A stretch of DNA of 64,000 nucleotides from Adiantum capillus-veneris (lineage: Eukaryota; Streptophyta; Polypodiopsida; Polypodiales; Pteridaceae): NCBI GenBank assembly GCA_014529385.2, contig CM043968.1:28091013-28155012 (forward strand), written 5' to 3'. The stretch's first letter is position 1. Each line of letters opens with the position of its first letter. The notes below the pieces were generated by a model, which was not told where the DNA came from, ran no database searches, and saw nothing but the letters and a program-made list of their open reading frames with translations. Positions 10,114-20,284 of this stretch are shown piece after piece. Made by a program: the position numbers and the translations under genes.

Positions 10114-12987
10114 TTACTCTTGGGAAGCATTGTAAGCATTGACAAGGTTTAGGTTATCCTTTAATTGTATGCCTTGCATCCATCTAGCATCTTCAAAAGG
10201 ATAATTCTTAAACTTAATAAGATATCGTCTGATAGTCTTACCGCCTCTTAATACCTTGTCTTCATGTCGGAGAATGGACTCGGGCTGCAGCACCTCCTCG
10301 TGGTCCTCGATCTCCGGTGGGTCTTCAATAGTTGGTTCTTGAGGTGGCTCTCCTTTGTAAGGCTTTAAGAGGCTCACATGAAAAGCATTGTGTATGAGCC
10401 AATGATTGGGCAACTTAAGTTGATAGGCCATCTCATTGATTGGCCTAAGAATCTGGAAGGGACCATAGTACCTTTTTGCTAGTTTAGCATAGTACTTTTG
10501 GTGGCCCGTAGGATTCTTGCCCGTAGTGTGCCTTAATCGAGCCTTAGGAAACTTTAACAAGACCCAATCGTTTTCTTTAAAGGCTTGGGCTCTTCTGTGC
10601 TTGTCAGCAGCAGCCTTTTGCCTTTGCTGTGAGATAGAGATAGCATCCTTAATCTTTTGGAAAGATTCTTGTAGGTCTCGGCTATACTCATCTGCAGCGA
10701 AGATCTTCCCATGTACCTTAAGTAGCAAGGGACTTTTTGACCTTCCCTCAATTACCTCGAAAGGTGCTTTTCCTGTAGAAGTATGTACAGTGTTATTGTA
10801 AGCATACTCTACTAAGGGTAAGTACTTCTCCCATTGGGATCTTTGATCTACTTCCGTTACATAGGCTTTTAGTAGATCGAGAATAGTTAGGTTAGCTATT
10901 TCACTTTGGCCATCAGTTTGTGGATGATAGGCCGAAGAGAAGTTTAGCCTTGTTCCTAAATTCTCAAAGAGACCCTTCCAGAAATTACTGGTCATTCTAG
11001 GATCTCTATCCGACACTATGGACATTGGCAAGCCATGGTACTTGAAAATTTGTGAAATGAAGAGGGTTGCCATTTGATGGGCTTTGATAGTCTTTTTGAC
11101 AGGTATAAAATGAGCTTGTTTACTGAACCTGTCTACTATCGTCCATATTCCCGTATTCCCATGGATAGACTTAGGCAATCCAAAGATAAAATCCATGGAT
11201 ATGCTCTCCCACGGTGAATTAAGGATTGGCAAGGGTTGAAGCAATCCAAGTTGCTTCCCTCTATCAAATTTTGTCTTTTGACATACCACACATTTGGAAA
11301 CATACTCATGTATGTTCACTTTCATGGTAGGCCAAAAGAAATATGTTTCAATTCCCTTTAGGGTAGACTGAATCCCTCTATGCCCCGCATATGGGGGAGC
11401 ATGAGATTCATACATTACTTTCTCACGTAGTGAGTTAGTAACGCATAGTCTATTGCCATAGAGAAGATAACCATCTTGTAAAGTAAATGGTTCTTCTTTC
11501 TTCCCTAATGCAAGGGCTGAAATCACATCTCTAAAATCGGGATCAATAGCATACTCATCTATCATTAAAGATAGATCATTGTGAGTTGCTATGGAAACCG
11601 CATTCACTCTCGGTCGTCTTGAGAGTGCATCGGCTACTTGATTATGCTTGCCAGCAATGTGAGCAATATGAAAATGAAATTGCGAAAGGAAATTTGCCCA
11701 CCTCATTTGTTTGTCGGAGAGCTTGGTCTGCGTCATGAAGTACTTAAGACTTTGGTGATCCGTTCGCAGAATGAAAGGAGTCCCCAATAAATAGTGCTTC
11801 CATGAGTCTAAGGCATGTAGAACTGCAAGGAGTTCTTTTTCGTATATGCCTAGAGCTTGCTCAACAGGGTCGAGCCTTCGACTCTCATAGCCTATGGCGT
11901 GCCCTTCTTGGAGCAGAACAGCCCCAAGGCAATCACCACAAGCATCACATTGGACCTCAAATGGTTTTGAGAGATCCGGTAGTGTAAGCACAGGTTGAGA
12001 GATAAGCTTTTCTTTAAGCTTTTCGAAAGCATTGTTCTCCTTAGCAGACCACGTATACCTAACATTTTTCTTTGTTAGGTCATGTAATGGTCCCGCAATT
12101 TGTGAGAACTTTTCTATGAAGCGTCTATAGTATGCACACATACCTATAAAGCTTCTTAGTTCATGAAGATTCCTTGGTTTAGGCCATCCTTTTATTACCT
12201 CTAACTTGGATGGATCCATTTGGATTCCATCTTGAGAGATAATGTGACCTAAATATTGAATCTCTTGCAAGAAAAATTCACTTTTCTTTCGATTAACATA
12301 AAGTTTATTCTCTCTTAAAACTTGAAATATTACCTGGAGGTGTTGCTTGTGTTCCTCTAATGAATTAGAGTAGATGATAATATCATCAAAGAACACTCCA
12401 GTGAAGGTTCGATGAGGCCTGAACAGCTTTTCCATCAAGCGGTTGAATGTGGCTGGTGCATTAGTCAAGCCAAAAGGCATGACAATGTATTCGTAAAGAC
12501 CAAATGTAGTACGAAATGCGGTCTTTACAATGTCTTGATCAACTATCCTTATTTGATGATAGCCACTTTTTAGGTCAATCCTACTGAAGTAGGTCGATCC
12601 TTGTAGCTTATCAAATAGGTCTTCTACCCGTGGAACGGGAAACCTATTCTTGATAGTGATCCTATTTAGTGCTCTATAGTCGACACACATACGATATGTG
12701 CCGTCTTTCTTTTGCACTAATAGCACAGGTGAGCAAAATGGAGATGAGCTAGGCCTAACCATGCCCTTCTCAATTAACTCATGCACTTGCCGCATAATCT
12801 CCTCTTGTTGAGCTTGAGAAACTCTATAAGGAGGTTTGTTAGGCGGTGAACTTCCTGGAAGAAGTTCAATTGCATGGTCGTCATTACCTCGTTTAGGAGG
12901 TAGCTCACAAGGGATGTCGTCAATAAAGACATCTTGAAACCCCTTGAGAAAATTGGATAACTCTAATTCCTTTTGGTTGCTTTTATT
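10114..12987 (-). CDS. pol: Gypsy pol: RT, RNase H, integrase, chromodomain-like tail
   Basis: Open for 957 codons. The first ATG is at 12795, but the frame is open back to the A8 run at 12986-12993, so it is expected to be translated as the second half of a gag-pol product. Counted from that ATG, reverse transcriptase spans about residues 1-240 with the FFDD catalytic box near 135-138. RNase H follows (DACG, TDHQSLKYF). Integrase has an H-H-C-C zinc finger (AGHRG ... CVVCQ) and a D,D,E core (MDF, SDRDPR, QSEIAN). The C-terminus (VLRGGKTIRRYLIKFKNYP) resembles the chromodomain of chromoviruses, which targets insertion to marked chromatin. No internal stops are present, so the enzyme is potentially functional. 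Confidence 0.95.
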   Translation of the reverse strand, partial: NKSNQKELELSNFLKGFQDVFIDDIPCELPPKRGNDDHAIELLPGSSPPNKPPYRVSQAQQEEIMRQVHELIEKGMVRPSSSPFCSPVLLVQKKDGTYRMCVDYRALNRITIKNRFPVPRVEDLFDKLQGSTYFSRIDLKSGYHQIRIVDQDIVKTAFRTTFGLYEYIVMPFGLTNAPATFNRLMEKLFRPHRTFTGVFFDDIIIYSNSLEEHKQHLQVIFQVLRENKLYVNRKKSEFFLQEIQYLGHIISQDGIQMDPSKLEVIKGWPKPRNLHELRSFIGMCAYYRRFIEKFSQIAGPLHDLTKKNVRYTWSAKENNAFEKLKEKLISQPVLTLPDLSKPFEVQCDACGDCLGAVLLQEGHAIGYESRRLDPVEQALGIYEKELLAVLHALDSWKHYLLGTPFILRTDHQSLKYFMTQTKLSDKQMRWANFLSQFHFHIAHIAGKHNQVADALSRRPRVNAVSIATHNDLSLMIDEYAIDPDFRDVISALALGKKEEPFTLQDGYLLYGNRLCVTNSLREKVMYESHAPPYAGHRGIQSTLKGIETYFFWPTMKVNIHEYVSKCVVCQKTKFDRGKQLGLLQPLPILNSPWESISMDFIFGLPKSIHGNTGIWTIVDRFSKQAHFIPVKKTIKAHQMATLFISQIFKYHGLPMSIVSDRDPRMTSNFWKGLFENLGTRLNFSSAYHPQTDGQSEIANLTILDLLKAYVTEVDQRSQWEKYLPLVEYAYNNTVHTSTGKAPFEVIEGRSKSPLLLKVHGKIFAADEYSRDLQESFQKIKDAISISQQRQKAAADKHRRAQAFKENDWVLLKFPKARLRHTTGKNPTGHQKYYAKLAKRYYGPFQILRPINEMAYQLKLPNHWLIHNAFHVSLLKPYKGEPPQEPTIEDPPEIEDHEEVLQPESILRHEDKVLRGGKTIRRYLIKFKNYPFEDARWMQGIQLKDNLNLVNAYNASQE

Positions 12988-15062
12988 TTTTTTGCTAAAG
13001 CATTAGGTTCATTTTGAGAATCTTTAACAAAAATCATGTACACGGAAATAGAGCTCTTTATTGACTTGTTGAAAGCTGGTGTATGTACAATGGGGATGGT
13101 GTTACCCATCTCCCTAGCATCTATATACATGTCCTTTTCCCTGAACTTAAAGGAGATTCTCCTTTCAGGAAATTTAACATGGGCAGCCAGACGGTCAAAC
13201 CATGGTGCCCCTAGGATTACATCCTCATGCTTGAGAGGAGAGATAAAGAAGTCCTCTTTGTCCACATAGCCTTGGACATGAAGCCTCAATTTCCCGATTA
13301 AGGGAGTGACTGAAGCTTCTTGCCCCTTGAAGGCACTGTCTGCGGGTAGGATATCTCCCATCTCGTAGGATTGTATGCCTAGCTTGGTGGCTAACTCCAT
13401 AGATATAAAATTGTGAGTAGAACCAGGGTCAAAGAGAATAAAAGCATCATGTTCTCTTACCTTTCCCCAAGCATGGCATAGAGGAGATCCTTTGTGGTGA
13501 GTTTGGTGAATCTCCTCCTCTTGGATTTCAACCAAAGAAGCTCTAGGAGGATCTTGGCGGTTGTTCTTTTGGGGACAAGCGCGGTACGCATGCCCTTGTT
13601 CGCCGCACTTGAAACACCGGTTATCTTTACGATAACGCTCAAGCTCTTCAGGAGAGAGTTTATTCTTTCCTTTGTAAACTCCCTTCTCTTTAGCTTTGTT
13701 GGAATTGCCCTTAGGAGACTTTTGGACATTGTCCTTCCCCTTAGGCTCATTGGAACCCTTGTTTTCCGGGGGCTTATTATTTCTTTTACCCCCCGTTTGG
13801 AAATTGATTCGCGAGGCCACCATAGTATGGTGTATTACCGCCGATATGGTACGTGGCCTTTGGGAGTTGACATACTCCGCCATTTCTTCGGTTAAGCCCG
13901 CACAAAATTGTTGCTTTTGCTCTCCAAAATCCAACTTTTTGAAGACAGTGGCTTTGAGTTGTAGGTCCCAAAACTTGTCTACATATTTGTGGATGGATTC
14001 ATTGGGAGAGAGCTTTAAGCTTCGCCATTCGGTGAGTACTTTGTCTTTGGCATCGGTGGCCAAAAACTGCTTCATAATGGAAGCTCTTAAAGCCTTCCAT
14101 GTTCGTGGAGCTTCACCGTTGGCTCGTAGGCTAGACCACCATTGTCTGGCGGACTTTTGAAAGTGCATAGCTACATGGCGTAGCTTAGAGGACTCCGTGA
14201 AGCCCTCATCTCCAAACGCCGCATCGAATTGCTGGATAAAGGCCAAAACTTTGTCTGTAGCACCGAAGGTGCCATCATAGGTAAGGAAAGAGATGCTCTT
14301 CCCTCCCTCTTTGAATTTCTTCAGCTTGGACGACCTCTTCCATGCGGCATAGGATTTTCTATGGCCTCTTCTTTTTGATGGTTCAAAAGTTGCACCATCA
14401 CTTTCTTCAGAAGATGAAGAATTTGAAGAAGGTGGAGAAGAGGGTGACCTCTTTCTCGCCTTTTTCTTGTCTTGATCTTTGTCGTCTTCACCATAGCTTT
14501 CATAAGAGGAAGAGGATGAAGAAGATGGAGAAGAGGGTGTCCTCTTTCTCGCCTTTTTCTTCTCTTGCTTTTTATCATCCCTCTTTGAATTATGGCGTGG
14601 AGAAGAGTGTGATGGTCTTCTCCGCTTTGGTGGTGATGGAGAGCGTTTAGCCCGCCGTCTTCGTGGAGCCATCTCCGCCGAGGTGGCGGGAGACTCGCTT
14701 CTTTCTCGTTCCTTCGGTGGAGGCTCTTGAGTTCTCCTTTGGGAAGGAGATGCATCATCAAGAAGTAAGTTCTTGAGCCCTTCATATGGATTCTCTTCTT
14801 CTTCCCGAATCGGAGAGAGACCTCTTTTGGTAGTCTCACAAGGAGGCTTCCTAGGTGTTCTCTCGTCATGGTGATGAGCTTGGAGAATCCCGTGAGCACG
14901 GAGCTGCCGTTGCACTTCACTTTGGAGAGATGGATTGCCCATGGCTTGTTGAAGCCTAGAAACAAGATAATTAACAAGCATTGAAGCATCATTAGTAGCT
15001 TGCTCATGAGCAAAATCAAAGTTATCAACATTAATTTCACTCTCTTTAATATTGTCAGCCAT
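12963..15062 (-). CDS. gag: Gypsy gag-protease polyprotein
   Basis: A 699-codon ORF beginning with ATG shortly inside the 5' LTR/PBS. Residues 130-245 are very rich in Arg, Ser, Lys and Pro (SR-like) with an internal repeat starting KKKARKR. The capsid-type gag domain spans about 260-420 (ARQWWSSL). A CCHC zinc knuckle lies at 483-496 (CFKCGEQGHAYRAC). The aspartic protease active site FDPGSTHNFIS is near 544. The frame stops at 12963, after the A8 run at 12986-12993; pol continues in the -1 frame. Gag packages the element's RNA in a cytoplasmic particle and the protease cuts the polyprotein. Confidence 0.95.
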   Translation of the reverse strand: MADNIKESEINVDNFDFAHEQATNDASMLVNYLVSRLQQAMGNPSLQSEVQRQLRAHGILQAHHHDERTPRKPPCETTKRGLSPIREEEENPYEGLKNLLLDDASPSQRRTQEPPPKERERSESPATSAEMAPRRRRAKRSPSPPKRRRPSHSSPRHNSKRDDKKQEKKKARKRTPSSPSSSSSSSYESYGEDDKDQDKKKARKRSPSSPPSSNSSSSEESDGATFEPSKRRGHRKSYAAWKRSSKLKKFKEGGKSISFLTYDGTFGATDKVLAFIQQFDAAFGDEGFTESSKLRHVAMHFQKSARQWWSSLRANGEAPRTWKALRASIMKQFLATDAKDKVLTEWRSLKLSPNESIHKYVDKFWDLQLKATVFKKLDFGEQKQQFCAGLTEEMAEYVNSQRPRTISAVIHHTMVASRINFQTGGKRNNKPPENKGSNEPKGKDNVQKSPKGNSNKAKEKGVYKGKNKLSPEELERYRKDNRCFKCGEQGHAYRACPQKNNRQDPPRASLVEIQEEEIHQTHHKGSPLCHAWGKVREHDAFILFDPGSTHNFISMELATKLGIQSYEMGDILPADSAFKGQEASVTPLIGKLRLHVQGYVDKEDFFISPLKHEDVILGAPWFDRLAAHVKFPERRISFKFREKDMYIDAREMGNTIPIVHTPAFNKSIKSSISVYMIFVKDSQNEPNALAKKIKATKRN

Positions 15063-15464
15063 TCTAACAACTTTTAGGTGTAAACTTTTTAGGTGTACTT
15101 TGGCACTTCAAGCCCTAGTTGCTACTCCTCTTTACCCCTTTAGAAAAAGCACTCAAGCTACTGTACCCGCGGCTCGAATACCATTAATTGCAAGGAATAG
15201 AAGAGAGGGTCTTTCGACACCAAAACAGCACCGGCTCCTGTCAAGCTTCTAATAGCTCAATAGTGGTTAAGCCGTAGGCAAGCCCCGTAGGACTCCACTA
15301 TTAAGACCATAGCTCTCGACGGTGATGCCCCGTTAACTGCACAAAGGCAGGCGCACTGCAAGGCTGAAAAATCCCTATTCTACTTACTCACAGGCAATTA
15401 ATAATACCAACCATTTGTAGCTAGCTTGAGGACCTCCCTTCTTGAGCAAGAAAAGAGAAACCTT

Positions 15465-15479
15465 GAGCTCTGATACCAA
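15465..15479 (-). other. Primer binding site (initiator tRNA-Met)
   Basis: The minus-strand TTGGTATCAGAGCTC directly follows the 5' LTR end ...TGTTACA and fits the 3' end of plant initiator tRNA-Met. Confidence 0.85.
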
Positions 15480-17071
15480 TGTAACATTTAATGGCCTAAA
15501 ATCTTTTGTGTAGCGGAATTTAGCATGAACATAGTGGGCATTTCATTAGAGTTGATTCCTAATGAGAATTACAAGAGTGCTTGGGTGGAGAGAGCAACAA
15601 AAAGCATAACACCTAGTTAGATAGCATCGACAATACTTTCAAAAGAGAGAGCAATTAAGCTATTGACAACAGTTGAGGACCGGATTTGCATGGAGCCGGT
15701 CCCCCCTCCAAAAGGCTTTGTATTATGGTTTCTCCCATCAAGAGAGACATTGTACAATACAATTCTTTGTGTTCCTTCAAGACTAGCTAGTGCAATGAAG
15801 ATGGAAGCTTCATACACCAAGCAAAACACTTAATCAAACACAACTTGAATTATCCCCGTTCTCAGACCCAAGACCTCACACACCTTCGAAGATGGTGAGA
15901 GCTAGCAGGGTATGAGAGTAGATTGAGAGGAAAAAGAAGTATCTTACGAGAAAGAAGTACATCTCCTCACATAATCACTCATATTAGCATAGCTTAGCTT
16001 AGTAATTAGCTTGGTAGAGAAGATGAGCATGCATTGAAGCTTGGCTCTTGGTTGGATTTGCATCCACATGCCAAGAGAGTGTTGATGTAGGCTTCTATCT
16101 CACAAGCTTGGAGTAGGTGATGAGCTCTCCATTAAAGCTTGGGAGGAGATAGAGTATTTTCCCTTCACACATGGTCAAGTGTGAGAGTGTGTGTGTCAAT
16201 GCCAAGCAAAAATCAGCCCCCCCCCTCTCTTGGGCGAGCCCTAGCTGCTAAGTAAGTCTGGCTTTTGCCTCATTGGACCTCCCCAGGTCAAGCCAATAGG
16301 GATTAAGCAGCATAAGTGATAGCCTTCTGACATGTGTCCCCCTTTCCCCTTTTGTGAGAGCTTTAGGTAATTAAATAATTAAACTAAACTCTCATTGGAC
16401 CCCTTTGCCTCCTGGCCAATAGGAATCAGGCAAGCCATGGGGCTCCTGAATGCTCATTGGACCCCTTGGGAGACTGCCCAATAGTCTTCTAGGACACTTA
16501 ATTCTTATTGGTTTCTTTTATTAAATGTTTTTAAATTAATTAAACTAGATTTACTCTAGCTTAATTCTCATTGGTCCACTTCAAGGGTCTTCCAATAGGA
16601 ATTGGGCACACCTTGTGGGCATCTGGCCTAGGGAGCTGACATGTGTCCCTCATTCCCTTTGTGTAAAGGGAGCCTGTGTGTGTGTGTGTGTGGCTTTCTC
16701 TCTCATCCCCTAGCTTTGGGGCTCTCCCCCTCCCATGTAGGGATATGCAAAGACTTTTAGGGCACACACTAAGCATCCAATTTTCCCTAGGGTTGACCTT
16801 TGGACACAACCTTTGAATTTTGGAACCTTAGCATTTTGGAAGTCTTAATGGGCTGAACCTTAGGGTCTTTTTGGCCCATTGTTTCACATGGCTCTTTTGC
16901 AGATGGCCCCCCCTTTGGATCCCTATTTTCCCTCCTTTGGATCCCTACTGTGGCCGGTCTGCTAACTTAACCAATATTCTAGCTTTTTCTCCCTTGGCAC
17001 TTCCCCACATTAAATGATCAGTTTAATATGAGAAAATCATTTAGGAGAATTAGATATTGATTATTATGACA
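15480..17071 (-). repeat. 5' LTR of gypsy element 1
   Basis: 1592 bp, near-identical to 8167-9756 and therefore recently generated. It carries the same CCAAT-pair array. Confidence 0.95.
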
Positions 17072-17076
17072 TTTGT

Positions 17077-17950
17077 TCACCAGCAAGACACCACATGTGT
17101 GCACTAGCCATTTTTCTACTTTAGTTCTTCCCATCGGTATTACTTTTTCAAAATATTCTAATTTCTATATGGCTAATGAGCAAGCATGAGTTTGATGGCT
17201 AATTTTGAGGCTTCTTATCAGCATCATTACAAGACGACACTAGGAATGTGCAGTTTGCAATTAGCTTTGATCATATGTAGGATCATGTTTGGCTACTCAA
17301 ACGTAAAGTTAATGGGCAGTTGTAAGGGCTCCAAGTTTTAAGTAGAGAGATGTAAGTGCAATTCCGATGCAGTCATGATTGGGCACATTGTAACATCCAT
17401 CAGATTAATATGGAGTTAATAAGTTATAGGAATCCCGCTAAGTTAAGCAAAGGCACTCCACAACATGCTCTTCTTCTTTATAAAGAACAATATCATTTTG
17501 GGATTTACTTCGCGAATGGAGAGTAAATGTACCCATGGATTTAGGCATAGGGTGCCAACCTTTTGTTACATGTCACATGAAAGTTCAAATGCTCATCACT
17601 CATTTGACTAATTTGCATTAGTCAGAAGCATTCCAGTATTTGAAAGGAATTGCTTAAGAAGACGAGCGATAAATTTGCTCAGTTAGAGCATCTCGCTTGA
17701 GGTAGGCTCTAATATTAGTATGAGCTCCAAGTAAAGGTTCCTTTTGGCCAAAGGAATAGTCTCTTAGGAGGAGGTTTGGTTTAAATCATTCAGTTTGGTT
17801 TTTGCTATGAAAATAGTTCCACATATGAGTACCTAATTTGGTAATTATTGAAGTGGATCAATTGACCTTATGCAAGTTTAGATTAGGAAAACATTGATAT
17901 TCTTACAAAGAGTTATCTCATTGATGTTTTCAAGGATGAAAGCTCTCCTT
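17077..17950. other. Degenerate retroelement-like sequence
   Basis: No intact ORF is present. A block at about 17675-17800 recurs at about 18428-18545 as a direct repeat (shared GAGCATCTCGCTTGAGGTAGG). The right end reads like the 3' end of a plus-strand gypsy pol. Confidence 0.4.
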
Positions 17951-17965
17951 CAAAGCGGGAGTAAT
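17951..17965 (+). other. Polypurine tract and candidate gypsy LTR start
   Basis: Codons for an ...ESSPSKRE end run into TAA, followed at once by TGTCAGGACAAGG, the usual look of a plus-strand gypsy 3' junction. The LTR would begin at 17966. I could not find its right end. Confidence 0.35.
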
Positions 17966-18380
17966 GTCAGGACAAGGATAGGAACAGGGGGGAATGAACT
18001 CTAGGCAAAGTCGGCTACGGGCTCAAGTGGCTCCGTGCAAGCAAGGAGTAAATCACTGCTAGAAAGCTAAGTCTCAAACAAAATTGCACAACTACAAAAA
18101 TATATGGGAGGGGTACCACCACTAGTTTTGCACATCCAATGAATATCAAGGAATTTATGGTGGTATCTAAGAATTAAAAAAATCACAAGCTTGCTTTACT
18201 AAGTGTGGTCATAGGCATCGTGGGTGCCCATATAATGATCCACATTGTCCAAGATTGTCAAGCTTACTTCTTTCAAGAACTAAGACATAGAGATTCGATG
18301 TTTGAGCTTTTATTGAAATCTACTTCTCAAATGTTTTAACAAGAGTACCCAAAGAGCCTTCATGATGTAACCCCAAGGTT

Positions 18381-18430
18381 GAGCATAGCTTAGTTGGTTG
18401 AGCCTTCGTGATGTAACCCCAAGTTTGCGC
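18381..18430 (+). repeat. SINE head fragment
   Basis: The tRNA-related box A region (GCATAGCTTAGTTGGTTGAG) and following GATGTAACCCCAAG match the complete SINE at 19239-19465. The copy is cut short before box B. A further tail piece lies just upstream at about 18355-18380. Confidence 0.6.
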
Positions 18431-18570
18431 AAATTAGAGCATCTCGCTTGAGGTAGGATTTAATATTAGTATGAGCTCCAAGTAAAGGTTCCTATTGGCC
18501 AAAAGAATAATCTCTTGGTTTAGTATTTGCTATGAAAATAGTTCTCAAATGTTTTAACAAGAGTACCCAA

Positions 18571-18745
18571 AGGGCATAGCTCAGTTGGTTGAGCCTTCAT
18601 GATGTAACTCGAAGTTTGAGAGTTTGAGCTATGTTCAATGGGTGTTACCACCTTTTCCACTGGGGGAGTTGGTGAGTGTGATGTGTATAGCAAGTCCATT
18701 TGAAAATACATAGGAACGTATAAAGTTCTCCCTATTACCCTGTTT
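18571..18745 (+). repeat. tRNA-derived SINE, older copy
   Basis: It has the same layout as the complete SINE: box A (GCATAGCTCAGTTGGTTGAG), GATGTAAC, a decayed box B, and a tail ending in GTTCTCCCTATTACCC. No poly-A tail remains. Confidence 0.65.
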
Positions 18746-19226
18746 GGAAAGAGCATCATGTCATTAATTTTCAATAGTCTAATTCTCTATTCTAGAGAAG
18801 ATGATTTGAAAAGCATCATTGTGTTTTGAAAGCAAATTTCTATGCATTTATGTTTTGGGCTTTCAATGTGTTTGTTTATATTTTGATGGTCATGCATGGC
18901 ATAAAGTGGCCTTGCCTGGTAATAGAATTAAAGTCGCATGCCAAGATGTGAAGTTCCTAACAGGGGTCAAATTAAGTAACAAAAAGGACATACTACAAGG
19001 CCTGGATAAATTTAAGGCAAGCTTTTTATTATCAACTCTACAATTCACACTATACATGAGCATTGATGCACAATATTCTTCTTCCCAGGCTTGCATCGAC
19101 CGGCGTCTATTGAGCCGACAACTTTAGTGATGTTGGTCAAGCATCTGACCAACTTGGATTTTCAATTTAAAAGTTGGGCATTACAATCATAAATCTTAAA
19201 GATTTGCCCCAAGGACAATGGTTGGG
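18746..19226. other. No gene supported
   Basis: A 102-codon frame at 18819-19127 has no recognisable motif. Otherwise nothing is seen. Confidence 0.35.
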
Positions 19227-19238
19227 AAAAGCCTTTAT

Positions 19239-19465
19239 TACCCAAGAAGCGTAGCTTAGTTGGTGAGACCTTTGTGATGTAACCCAAGGTTGCGGGTTCG
19301 AGGCTCACGGGTTGCGTTCTCTTGGGTGTATTCTCTCCCCTATTGGGGGGGTGGTTCCCACAGTTGCCCTTCAAGGGTGTAATGTACAGCAATGTACATT
19401 TGTAAATACATGATATGTGTATAGTTTCTCCCTACTACCCTCCTAGGGCTGATGGTGGAAAAAAA
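19239..19465 (+). mobile_element. Complete tRNA-derived SINE with 12-bp TSD
   Basis: The head has pol III promoter boxes A (TAGCTTAGTTGGTGAG) and B (GGGTTCGAGGCT) at tRNA-like spacing. The body ends in an A-run. The duplicated target AAAAGCCTTTAT flanks the element at 19227-19238 and 19466-19477. This is the signature of LINE-dependent retroposition of a SINE. It makes no protein. Confidence 0.85.
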
Positions 19466-19605
19466 AAAAGCCTTTATCTGGAGTGGTATGTGATTGGTAT
19501 TTGCTTGTCCTCTCCAAGGCTAGTTAACAAGCACCTGATATTCAAAAGAGGAAGCACCCCCCTGCAATCTAGCCTTGACTTGAACTTGGTTTCACTCAAC
19601 ATGGT

Positions 19606-19928
<323 letters not shown>

Positions 19929-20284
19929 TACAAATGTATGTGTTGTGATGTAAAGTCAGTTCTACAGGTCCTCTTTTAAAACTGTGGATCTATACCATGA
20001 GGATATCCCCGCCACACTGAATCAAAGAAGGTAACAAGAGATTTCTTCTTCTGATGCCCTCAGTCATCTTTGTTGTAAAAGGACTTCACCTACGCCAAAA
20101 CCCCTCCAAATCTATCAATCAAGATTTGTAAGATAAACTGCCCTTGAAGGATTTCACCTACACCAAAATCCCTTCCGATCTATATCAATCACGATTTGTA
20201 AGATAAACTATGGTACAAAAGTTTATAGCTGTTCCTGTCTTTGTTGTGATGGTTTCTTGAGGATACTGATGCTCGCAACCATCG

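Larger units (their letters stand above)
8167..17071 (-). mobile_element. Full-length Ty3/gypsy chromovirus-type LTR retrotransposon
   Basis: An 8.9-kb minus-strand element with TG...CA LTRs at 8167-9756 and 15480-17071 and a perfect 5-bp target duplication TTTGT (8162-8166 and 17072-17076). The primer binding site TTGGTATCAGAGC adjoins the right LTR and a purine tract (CAAGAGAGAGGTAA) adjoins the left LTR. The order gag - protease - RT - RNase H - integrase - chromodomain-like tail is that of Ty3/gypsy chromoviruses. The LTRs are nearly identical: I noticed two substitutions plus a different TG-repeat length over 1.59 kb. The insertion is therefore recent. A degraded relative lies at 28503-34309. 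Confidence 0.97.

Noticed and set aside
13457..14650. Overlapping ORFs in other frames within gag
   Set aside because: Shadows of the gag frame produced by its purine-biased, repeat-rich composition.
19245..19310. Possible tRNA gene
   Set aside because: Box A and box B are present, but there is no acceptor-stem pairing or anticodon loop, and the unit continues into a SINE body with A-tail and TSD.
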